Assembly: GCA_947644185.1 (NCBI GenBank)
Contig: CANRZC010000016.1
Coordinates: 1 to 16,423 of the forward strand
From: an uncultured Acetatifactor sp.
Lineage (GTDB): Bacteria; Bacillota; Clostridia; Lachnospirales; Lachnospiraceae
Reading direction: 5' to 3'
DNA: 16,423 bases
Shown here in pieces: positions 7,754 to 13,997 of the stretch (position 1 is its first letter; the number at the start of each line of letters is the position of its first letter). Under the pieces are notes generated by a model, which saw only the letters and a list, made by a program, of their open reading frames with translations, did no database searches and had not been told where the DNA came from. The position numbers and the translations under genes were made by a program.

Positions 7754-8200
7754 ATGAAGACAAAAACCAAGACGCACGGAAGGAACATCATAAAAAGAGG
7801 CATTTTTATGGCGTTTATTATGGCCATATCGGCATTTATGCTGATTGGCTGCAGCGGCACGAAGCTTTCTGGAGACTACGATGAGGAGAAAGTGAAGACA
7901 GCAGCGAAAGAGGCCATTGACCATCTGGTTGCTGGGGAGTACCAGGAATGTGTAGAGCTTATGGGTGAGGACATGCAGGCCGCCATATCGGCGGAGGTTC
8001 TGGCCAGCAATATGGAGGCCATAGCCGGGCAGAAGGGAGCCTTTGAAGAGTATAAGAGCAGTACCGTGGTAGGCCAGAAGGATAAGGATGGCACGGAGTA
8101 TGCAGTGGCTGTAATTGTGGCTGGCTTTGAAAAAGGGAGTGTAACCTTTACTGTCAGCTTTGATAAAGAGATGAAGATGATTGGGTTTTGGATGAAATAA
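7754..8200 (+). CDS. Small lipoprotein, DUF3887-like
   Basis: A 148-residue secreted lipoprotein. The N-terminus has basic residues (KTKTKTHGRNIIKR), a hydrophobic stretch and a lipobox FMLIGC with the acylated cysteine at C33. The mature part has an alpha-beta pattern (KVKTAAKEAIDHLVAGEYQECVEL, then the strands EYAVAVIVAGFEKGSVTFTVSFD) of the NTF2-like type seen in DUF3887 proteins, which have a helical start and a half-barrel of strands. It likely sits on the outer face of the membrane. The ATG at 7754 follows AAGGAGGAG; a second ATG at residue 19 would also leave a usable signal. It probably shares a transcript with the YhfC gene. The function is unknown; partner or substrate of the protease is an inference. 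Confidence 0.8.
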   Translation: MKTKTKTHGRNIIKRGIFMAFIMAISAFMLIGCSGTKLSGDYDEEKVKTAAKEAIDHLVAGEYQECVELMGEDMQAAISAEVLASNMEAIAGQKGAFEEYKSSTVVGQKDKDGTEYAVAVIVAGFEKGSVTFTVSFDKEMKMIGFWMK

Positions 8201-8267
8201 GGACTTTGAAAATAGAATAGCCATTAGCCCACAAAGCCCACAAAAAAGGGAGGAAATGGAAAGTCCC

Positions 8268-8296
8268 TTGACATTCCCCAGATCCGATAATAAGAT
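8268..8296 (+). promoter_or_regulatory. Sigma-A type promoter of the sugar isomerase gene
   Basis: A consensus TTGACA (8268-8273) and TAAGAT (8291-8296) are separated by exactly 17 bp, leaving a leader of about 40 nt before the AAAAGGAGG site and the ATG at 8345. The 7-base inverted repeat GGACTTT (8201-8207) and AAAGTCC (8260-8266) ends one base before the -35. Confidence 0.8.
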
Positions 8297-8344
8297 GGTA
8301 GTAGGTAGGAAGATATGGGATAAACCCAGGAAAAGGAGGCAGCT

Positions 8345-9208
8345 ATGAAAAAAGGGTTAATTGGCATTCAAATGAGCACCATCAAGAAGAAAGTGGATGA
8401 GCTGGGGGCCTACGAGACACTGAGGGCCTGTGCGGAAATGGGATATCACTGTATGGAAGTGAGCCAGATTCCCATGACAGCGGAGAATGTGTCTGGCATG
8501 AAAAAAGCCTGCCATGCGTTCGGGATTAAGATAGCAGCCAATACTGCGGCTCTGGAACCTATGGCCCCGGGGATGCCGGGAGAATATTTAGTATCCCACT
8601 TTGACAAGATTGTAGATGACTGTAAGACATTGGATACCAATATGCTGCGGATCGGAATGCTGCCCATTACCTGTATGGGAAGTCGGGAGAAAGCCATTGA
8701 TTTCGTAAAGCGGGCAGACGAGATGGCAGAGCGCCTTGGAGAACATGGGATTGACTTGTATTACCACAATCACCATGTGGAATTTGTCAAATATGACGGC
8801 CAGTATCTGCTGGACATTATCAGGGACAACACAAAGAAAATGGGCTTTGAACTGGATATTCACTGGATTCACCGGGGCGGCGAGAACCCTGTGGAGTTCA
8901 TTCGCAGATACGCGGGACGGATCCGACTGCTCCATTTGAAGGATTACCGCATAGCACAGCTTCCAGTGCCGGGCGAGGGCTTTGACATGAAAGAATTTTT
9001 CGGCAATTTCTACAATCTGGTGGAATTCGCTGAAGTGGGAGAAGGGAACCTACCCATTAGAGAGTGTATGGAAGCCGGGCTTGCCGGAGGCAGCGAATAT
9101 TTCCTCATCGAACAGGACGATACCTACGGCAGAGACCCCTTTGAGAGCCTGAAAATCAGTCGGGACAATCTGATTGCCATGGGGTATCAAGACTGGTTCA
9201 CTCTGTAA
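8345..9208 (+). CDS. Sugar phosphate isomerase/epimerase, TIM barrel (xylose isomerase-like)
   Basis: A 287-residue cytoplasmic protein of the AP-endonuclease-2/xylose-isomerase-like TIM-barrel group, which uses a divalent metal to interconvert sugars, keto-sugars or inositol derivatives. It begins with the strand LIGIQMSTI, then YETLRACAEMGYHCMEVS typical of the first helix and second strand. Likely metal and substrate residues are in YYHNHHVEF (139-147), ELDIHW (169-174), LLHLKDY (195-201), FAEVGEGNL (228-236) and LIEQDD (255-260). Length and motif order fit the family. The start has an AAAGGAGG site and a strong promoter, so it is a single-gene unit. Its 3' end overlaps the convergent NUDIX gene by 11 bp. 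No transport or catabolic genes lie beside it, so the substrate cannot be assigned. Confidence 0.9.
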   Translation: MKKGLIGIQMSTIKKKVDELGAYETLRACAEMGYHCMEVSQIPMTAENVSGMKKACHAFGIKIAANTAALEPMAPGMPGEYLVSHFDKIVDDCKTLDTNMLRIGMLPITCMGSREKAIDFVKRADEMAERLGEHGIDLYYHNHHVEFVKYDGQYLLDIIRDNTKKMGFELDIHWIHRGGENPVEFIRRYAGRIRLLHLKDYRIAQLPVPGEGFDMKEFFGNFYNLVEFAEVGEGNLPIRECMEAGLAGGSEYFLIEQDDTYGRDPFESLKISRDNLIAMGYQDWFTL

Positions 9209-9653
9209 AGGGGAAGCAGCCTCTTTTCCTGGCCTCCTCCAGCAGTCTGGGCTGGATGGCAGGATAGGTCCAATTGGTCACCAGATGGGGGGTAATGAGG
9301 ATTTTTTCGATTTCGCTGTGGAGTTCTTTTTCAAAGGAGTGAATATCTGCCACAAACAGCATGCCGAAGCTTTCCGTATCCGCTGTTTCGTTTACGGCAG
9401 TTTTCCCCCGAACAGAATAAATACACAGGGGCCGTATGGCAAAATCAATGGCCCCTGTCTCCTCCTGCAGCTCCCTTTTTGCCGCTTCTTCGATGGTTTC
9501 CCCCGGCTCCCTGTGTCCTCCTGGGAACTCATAGGTATCTCTCTCCCGATGCTTGCAGAAGACCCACTTGCCTTCTGCCTTCGCCATGACAACTGCGAAT
9601 TTTAGGAGCTCATCCTTTATGTCTGTCAGTTCATAAAAATTGACTGCTATCAT
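9198..9653 (-). CDS. NUDIX hydrolase
   Basis: A 151-residue hydrolase that cleaves a nucleoside diphosphate linked to another group, using Mg2+. The full Nudix box GX5EX7REUXEEXGU is present: G46, E52, R60-E61-L62, E64-E65, G67-A68, in GHREPGETIEEAAKREL followed by QEETGA. The lead-in strand VFCKHRERDTYEFPGG matches NTP-pyrophosphohydrolase-type members. A moderate AAGGG site precedes the ATG and a consensus promoter lies about 75 bp upstream. The stop codon falls inside the end of the convergent isomerase gene. The substrate is not evident from the sequence; a housecleaning nucleotide pyrophosphatase is the default guess. Confidence 0.93.
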   Translation of the reverse strand: MIAVNFYELTDIKDELLKFAVVMAKAEGKWVFCKHRERDTYEFPGGHREPGETIEEAAKRELQEETGAIDFAIRPLCIYSVRGKTAVNETADTESFGMLFVADIHSFEKELHSEIEKILITPHLVTNWTYPAIQPRLLEEARKRGCFPFTE

Positions 9654-9736
9654 TTGTCTGCCCTTTCGTAAAGTACCTTTGCTGTCACAAACTTATCACC
9701 TTTAGTACAATATCTCCCTTCTAAAATCTGTTTTTT

Positions 9737-9765
9737 ATCATAACATTCTCTGGAGCATAAGTCAA
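9737..9765 (-). promoter_or_regulatory. Promoter of the NUDIX gene with a flanking inverted repeat
   Basis: On the minus strand TTGACT (9765-9760) and TATGAT (9742-9737) are exactly 17 bp apart. The inverted repeat CATTCTC (9744-9750) and GAGAATG (9769-9775) brackets the -35 element and could be an operator. It is not followed by a T run on either strand, so it is not a typical terminator for the upstream permease gene. Confidence 0.6.
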
Positions 9766-9786
9766 ATTGAGAATGATTCCCAGGGG

Positions 9787-11718
9787 TCAATAAGGGATCA
9801 CACTTCGCCGCAGGCTATGATAAGCTATCAAAATATACACAAAGTAAATGAAGAAGAACAATCCCACTCCAGTGCCCAGTATCCCGGCCAGCTGCCAGAC
9901 GCCGCTTATGGCACCGGGCTCAAAGCTGTTGCCCATGGCTATCAACAGGGGAATGCTGATAAACAGCGGGGGCAGCGCAGGCATGGCATAGTACACTGCC
10001 AGCTGTCTGCGCAGTGCCTGGGCCATCTCCCGCCTATCCATGCCCAGCTTTTCCAGAAGGCCAAACTGCTGGGCCAACCGAGGTCCCTGGCTGAGCTGCT
10101 GCACGGTAAGTATGGTGGCGGAAACCATGGTCAGTACCAGTGCCAGATAGAAAAGAGGAAAAATAGTGCTGGCCGATGTGGAGGCATATTCCCTGGCCAC
10201 AACGTCCTTTCCCAGCAGGAAGTAGGAATCTCTGGCGCTGTCATGGATGTCCTGCAACTGGCTGTAATCTGCCTCGCTTAAGGGGCCAGCGGTCATGGCG
10301 GCATAGACACTGTGGCTCACTGGGCGGGAGGAAAGGCATTGGTCCGGCACCACCAACAGAAAGCCCCGCCCATTGCCGTCCCACAGCTTCTGGGAGAAAG
10401 GTTCTGTATAGACCCCGCCTGGGGAGAGAGTATAACCGCCCACACTGACAGCAGTGTCATATTTATCCAGCGTAGTCTCCAGATATTCTAGGCAGTGGAT
10501 GATATAATGTTCTGGCTCCGCAGGCACTTCCGAATACCCCAGCATGGCCCGGAGGGCGGCATAATCGCTGTAGGCCATAAGGGGATCGTAAGCATAGTAG
10601 GCATAATAGTCTGCATGTTCTAGCAGGTAGTCCGTTATCTGCCTGGTCTCCCCCTGATAGAGTTTGTACTGCCTGGCGCTGTTCAGGGGAAGCTTTTTCT
10701 CAATATACTCCAGATAGGGCCCGAAATCTGCAGGCTTCCCATCTGTGGTGCCGATGAGGATATCATAGCAGGTAGTCCCCTCCACCCGGCTCTGGAACAG
10801 GGCTCCGAAGAGCATGCCCGTGCCCTCACTGACCAAAGTGCCTGTAAACAGCAGGGCGATGGTGGCCATGGTCAGTCCCATGGTGGCCAGCTTGAAAGAG
10901 AGGGTGCGGAACACAAGCAGGGTGTGCCCCCTGTATTTCTTTCCAGGTCGCCTGTTGAAATAGGCGGGTACCCCTGAGGAGAAGCTCAAGAAAAAGCCGT
11001 ACAGGAAGAAAATCACAAGGGCTGCACCCAGAATGCCAAAAGGGAGATTTCCTGTCAGCAGCAGTAGAGTGCCCAGAATACCGCTTATAAGGGAAGCGGT
11101 GAAGATTCGCCTGCGGCTGTGACTTTTCCGTATGACCTCCTCCTCTCCCTGCCTGTCATAGGAGAGCAATTGACAAATCTGCATTCTGCCCAGTCGCTTG
11201 CCGCAGCTGCCCAGAGCCATCAGGTAGATTACAGAAAAGTAGGCAATGGTCAGCCCTAGGGCCTTTGGAGAAACGCCCAAGGGGAAAGTATAGGGCACAT
11301 GAAACAGGGAGAGGGTAATAGCCCGCAGGATCTGGAAGAACAGGCTGCCCAGCAGGAGTCCTGCAACCAGGGCAGCAGCTCCCACTGCCAGATTCTCCAG
11401 AAAGAACAGTCTGGCTACCTGTGCATTTTCCAGGCCAATGAGGATATAGGTTCCCAGCTCCTTGCTTCGGCTGGAAAGCATAAAATTCATGATATAGTGA
11501 ATCAGCCATCCCATAATAGCGATAACCACAGCGCTGACTAGCACCGTGATGAGTGGCAGGCTCTTCATAAAGGAGGAAAGGTTCTGCAGCTCCTGGGAGA
11601 ACACCAGGCCGTTAAAGGCGTGAATCAAGGCTGCGGACAAAATGACCGTGACGAAATAGACCAGATAGTCCCTGGCCTGCCGCTTGGCATTGCGCATAGA
11701 TATTTTAAATAACGTCAC
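9787..11718 (-). CDS. BceB-type ABC transporter permease (FtsX domain)
   Basis: A 643-residue permease of the peptide-antibiotic resistance and sensing family. Ten hydrophobic segments are arranged as in BceB: one near residues 17-40, three more up to about 170, a pair at about 206-245, one at about 275-297, then a large extracytoplasmic domain (about 298-515) and three at the C-terminus. That large domain between segments 7 and 8 is the hallmark of the family and is thought to bind the peptide-lipid target complex. The N-terminus LFKISMRNAKRQARDYLVYF is characteristic. I start at the GTG at 11718, preceded by GGGAGGTGA and overlapping the ATPase stop by 14 bp. An upstream in-frame ATG at 11748 would add ten unlikely residues and lie before the ribosome site. 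It forms a transporter with the BceA-like ATPase and a sensing complex with the kinase at 15219-16223. The exact drug is unknown; bacitracin-like or lantibiotic peptides are typical. Confidence 0.92.
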   Translation of the reverse strand: MTLFKISMRNAKRQARDYLVYFVTVILSAALIHAFNGLVFSQELQNLSSFMKSLPLITVLVSAVVIAIMGWLIHYIMNFMLSSRSKELGTYILIGLENAQVARLFFLENLAVGAAALVAGLLLGSLFFQILRAITLSLFHVPYTFPLGVSPKALGLTIAYFSVIYLMALGSCGKRLGRMQICQLLSYDRQGEEEVIRKSHSRRRIFTASLISGILGTLLLLTGNLPFGILGAALVIFFLYGFFLSFSSGVPAYFNRRPGKKYRGHTLLVFRTLSFKLATMGLTMATIALLFTGTLVSEGTGMLFGALFQSRVEGTTCYDILIGTTDGKPADFGPYLEYIEKKLPLNSARQYKLYQGETRQITDYLLEHADYYAYYAYDPLMAYSDYAALRAMLGYSEVPAEPEHYIIHCLEYLETTLDKYDTAVSVGGYTLSPGGVYTEPFSQKLWDGNGRGFLLVVPDQCLSSRPVSHSVYAAMTAGPLSEADYSQLQDIHDSARDSYFLLGKDVVAREYASTSASTIFPLFYLALVLTMVSATILTVQQLSQGPRLAQQFGLLEKLGMDRREMAQALRRQLAVYYAMPALPPLFISIPLLIAMGNSFEPGAISGVWQLAGILGTGVGLFFFIYFVYILIAYHSLRRSVIPY

Positions 11719-12463
11719 TGATATCACCTCCCAACAACCCCAGCACATCCAGGATTTCGTGATATAATGCCGATCTTGGGCGCTCTCCTCGAATCAGCTC
11801 ATTGAACAGCCGTCCGTCCTTTAAGAACAGTACCCGGGAGGCGAAGCTTGCGCTGTAGGCGTCATGGGTGACCATAAGGATGGTGGCATGCATAGCTTGA
11901 TTCATCTTTGTCATGATTTCCAGCAAATTTTTCGATGCTTTGGAGTCCAGGGCTCCAGTGGGTTCGTCCGCCAGTATCAGGGATTGTCCTGCCACCATGG
12001 CCCGGGCGCAGGCTGCCCGCTGCTTCTGGCCTCCAGAGACCTGGGTGGGAAATTTTTCCAGGATATCGTCAATGCCCAGGCGCATTGCTATGTCCTGTAC
12101 CTTGTCTTTTACCAGATTGGGATCCATGTGGTTGATGGTCAGGGCCAGGCCGATATTCTCCTCTAAAGTCAGTGTGTCCAGCAGGTTGAAGTCCTGGAAC
12201 ACAAAGCCCAGCTTTTCCCGCCGAAAACGGGCCAGATCCTGCTGGGGGAGTTTAGAGATATCCTGTCCGTTCAGCAGGATATGGCCCGCGCTGACCGTGT
12301 CTATGGTGGAGATGCAGTTTAAGAGCGTGGTCTTGCCGCTGCCGGAAGCCCCCATGATGGCGATGAACTCCCCCTTCTCCACATCGAAGCTGACCCGGTC
12401 CAGGGCCTTGGTGACATTGTTCCTGCTTCCGTAATATTTTTCGATTGCCTGTACTTGCAGCAT
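11705..12463 (-). CDS. BceA-type ABC transporter ATPase
   Basis: A 252-residue ATPase that powers the BceB-like permease. It has Walker A GASGSGKTT (38-46), the Q-loop FVFQDFNLLDTLT (Q90), the signature VSGGQKQR (142-149), Walker B LILADEPT (162-169) and the switch H200 in MVTHDAYSASFASRV. The opening LQVQAIEKYYGSRNNVTKALDRVSFDVEKGEF and the phrase NCISTIDTVSAGHI are typical of BceA proteins. The start is odd: no Shine-Dalgarno site lies directly before the ATG. The nearest good one, AAGGAGA at 12525-12519, is 55 nt away and separated from it by a hairpin. The gene has its own intergenic region and is not continuous with the kinase, because a divergent operon lies between. Confidence 0.94.
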   Translation of the reverse strand: MLQVQAIEKYYGSRNNVTKALDRVSFDVEKGEFIAIMGASGSGKTTLLNCISTIDTVSAGHILLNGQDISKLPQQDLARFRREKLGFVFQDFNLLDTLTLEENIGLALTINHMDPNLVKDKVQDIAMRLGIDDILEKFPTQVSGGQKQRAACARAMVAGQSLILADEPTGALDSKASKNLLEIMTKMNQAMHATILMVTHDAYSASFASRVLFLKDGRLFNELIRGERPRSALYHEILDVLGLLGGDISDVI

Positions 12464-12474
12464 ATGATTTACGA

Positions 12475-12515
12475 TAACATCTCCGGGCTTTTCGAAACAA
12501 CATTCCGGGATGTTA
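12475..12515 (-). promoter_or_regulatory. Stem-loop between the ribosome site and the start of the BceA-like gene
   Basis: On the minus strand TAACATC-CCGG (12515-12505) pairs with CCGG-a-GATGTTA (12486-12475), giving 11 base pairs with one bulged base and an 18-nt loop. It lies between AAGGAGA (12525-12519) and the ATG at 12463, so folding would bring the two closer. The pairing is seen directly; a role in translation is inference. Confidence 0.45.
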
Positions 12516-12602
12516 CAGTCTCCTTTCCTGTGTAATATTTTCTGATAGGGAAATCATACACCATTGTGGCGGAAAATGGTATTGAAGACATATTGATTTA
12601 GG

Positions 12603-12616
12603 TTACAAATTTGTAA
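12603..12616. promoter_or_regulatory. Palindromic operator, BceR-type motif
   Basis: The perfect 14-bp palindrome TTACAAATTTGTAA lies between the divergent bceA-like and tetR genes. It fits the TNACA-N4-TGTAA inverted repeat that I recall being described for response regulators of Bce-type modules. It is 20 bp upstream of the tetR -35, so it does not overlap the tetR core promoter. On the other side it is about 45 bp upstream of a possible minus-strand -10, TATGAT (12558-12553), for the bceA-like gene, whose -35 is unclear. Binding by the neighbouring TetR protein is the alternative. Confidence 0.55.
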
Positions 12617-12636
12617 GGCAATCAAAAGAAAAGCTA

Positions 12637-12665
12637 TTGACTTCTGCAGCAGCTTTGACTATAAT
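12637..12665 (+). promoter_or_regulatory. Sigma-A type promoter of the tetR-ABC-FtsX operon
   Basis: TTGACT (12637-12642) and a perfect TATAAT (12660-12665) are spaced by 17 bp. TTGACT recurs at 12655-12660, and AAAGCT (12630-12635) and AGCTTT (12651-12656) form an inverted repeat across the promoter, a candidate TetR operator. The leader before the tetR ATG is about 55 nt. Confidence 0.8.
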
Positions 12666-12726
12666 AAACCAAATGATTTAAAACAATAGATGCAAAACAT
12701 GCGATTTAGAAAGGAGCGAACAGGAT

Positions 12727-13308
12727 ATGCCCCCAAAAGCAAAATTTACAAAGACAGAAATCACAGAAGCGGCCATAGGGATCGTAAGAAAGAACGGGCC
12801 GGGAGCGCTGACCTCCAGAGCGCTGGGGATAGACTTAGGCAGCTCTGCAAGGCCGATTTTCACCGTGTTCCAAAATATGGACGAAGTCTGGCAGACCGTA
12901 ATCGACTCCGCCAAAGGGCTGTACAAAAAATATGTGGAGAAAGGCCTGGCCCAGGAACACCCCTTTAAGGGAGTGGGGATGCAGTACATTCTTTTTTCCG
13001 TGGATGAGCCAAAGCTTTTCCAGCTCCTGTTCATGACAGAGCAGCCACAGAACCCGAAACTCTCAGGAATACTGCCGCTGATAGAGGAAAGCTATGAGGA
13101 AATCCTCCTCTCGATTGAAAAGGAGTATGGATTTGACAGAGCCTTTGCCCAAAAGCTGTATTACCACTTATGGATATATACCCATGGCATCGCTACGCTC
13201 TGTGCCACCCAGATGTGCCGTTTCACCGGTGAAGAGATCAGCGGCATGATTACCGAAGTATGCCGTGGCATTATGAAATATATGGAGGCAGGTAAAGACA
13301 ATGATTAA
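12727..13308 (+). CDS. TetR/AcrR-family transcriptional regulator
   Basis: A 193-residue one-component regulator, first gene of a three-gene operon. The N-terminal DNA-binding domain (about 8-52) reads KTEITEAAIGIVRKNGPGALTSRALGIDLGSSARPIFTVFQNMDEV: a first helix, the turn-forming G, then the helix-turn-helix ending in the F-x-N-x-D-E-V phrase common in TetR proteins. The C-terminal ligand-binding part is helical and contains HLWIYTHGIATL (about 147-158), resembling the WHG-type C-terminal domain. An AAGGAG site precedes the ATG by about 10 bp. Its stop overlaps the next ATG by 8 bp. Like most such regulators it probably represses its own operon and releases on binding a substrate of the encoded transporter; the ligand is unknown. 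Confidence 0.93.
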   Translation: MPPKAKFTKTEITEAAIGIVRKNGPGALTSRALGIDLGSSARPIFTVFQNMDEVWQTVIDSAKGLYKKYVEKGLAQEHPFKGVGMQYILFSVDEPKLFQLLFMTEQPQNPKLSGILPLIEESYEEILLSIEKEYGFDRAFAQKLYYHLWIYTHGIATLCATQMCRFTGEEISGMITEVCRGIMKYMEAGKDND

Positions 13309-13993
13309 GGCGGAAAACATTATCAAGTCATACGGAAGCGCGGAGGCTCGGTTTCAGGTACTGCAGGGAATCAGCCTTGAAATCAACGACGGGGATTTCG
13401 TAGTCATTCTCGGCGCGTCAGGCTCGGGAAAATCTACTTTTTTGAATGTGATTTCGGGACTGGAACGCCCCGACAGCGGGAAAGTGATCTATGACGGGCT
13501 GGATATCACGGCGCTGCCGGACAGGGAATTGACCACATTCCGCAGGGAAAATGTTGGATTTATCTTTCAGCAGTATTATCTGCTGCCAAATATGGACATT
13601 GACAGGAATGTGAAAATGGGCGCCGATTTAGCGGGAAATAAAGATTACAAGGCCATTATTGAAGCGGTGGGCCTGGGGGAGAAGCTGCGCAAATACCCGG
13701 GCGAGCTTTCCGGCGGCGAACAGCAGAGGGCCTCGGTGGCCAGGGCATTGGCGAAAAGGCCAAAGGTACTGTTCCTTGACGAGCCCACAGGCGCGCTGGA
13801 CGAACAGACGGGCCGACAGGTGCTGGACTATATCTGCAGGCTAAAAGGGAAGTATGGCTTTACGATTGTAATGGTGACTCACAATCTGAACATTGCGGAA
13901 ATGGCGAAGACAGTCATCAAAATGAACAGCGGGAGAGTATCGGATACTTATACGAACGAAGTACAGAAAACCGCTTATGAGATAGGATGGTGA
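13301..13993 (+). CDS. ABC transporter ATP-binding protein (LolD/MacB type)
   Basis: A 230-residue ATPase partner of the FtsX permease that follows. It has Walker A GASGSGKST (38-46), Q-loop FIFQQYYLLPNMD (Q90), signature LSGGEQQR (136-143), Walker B VLFLDEPTGALD (156-167) and switch H194 in MVTHNLNIAEMA. The D-R-E-L-T-T-F-R-R-E-N-V-G-F phrase before the Q-loop is typical of the LolD/MacB group. Its ATG lies inside the end of tetR (overlap of 8 bp), so the two are translationally coupled, and the permease begins 4 bp after its stop. It shares family-level similarity with the BceA-like ATPase at 11705-12463, but differs in signature (LSGGE against VSGGQ) and in its C-terminus. Confidence 0.95.
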   Translation: MIKAENIIKSYGSAEARFQVLQGISLEINDGDFVVILGASGSGKSTFLNVISGLERPDSGKVIYDGLDITALPDRELTTFRRENVGFIFQQYYLLPNMDIDRNVKMGADLAGNKDYKAIIEAVGLGEKLRKYPGELSGGEQQRASVARALAKRPKVLFLDEPTGALDEQTGRQVLDYICRLKGKYGFTIVMVTHNLNIAEMAKTVIKMNSGRVSDTYTNEVQKTAYEIGW

Positions 13994-13997
13994 GAAT

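Noticed and set aside
7175..8224. A 349-residue minus-strand reading frame spanning the protease and lipoprotein genes
   Set aside because: Its composition (Pro, Ser, Thr, His rich) and position opposite two well-supported genes mark it as a shadow frame.
9744..9775. CATTCTC/GAGAATG inverted repeat as a terminator of the permease gene
   Set aside because: The stem is only 7 bp with an 18-nt loop and no T run follows it on either strand; it overlaps a good promoter instead.
11719..11748. Ten-residue upstream extension of the BceB-like permease (start at 11748)
   Set aside because: The residues are unlike the family, and the strong GGGAGGTGA site points to the GTG at 11718.
12252..12503. An 83-residue minus-strand reading frame starting at 12503
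   Set aside because: Most of it lies in another frame of the BceA-like ATPase and has no similarity that I recognise; its ATG is kept only as a possible regulatory feature.
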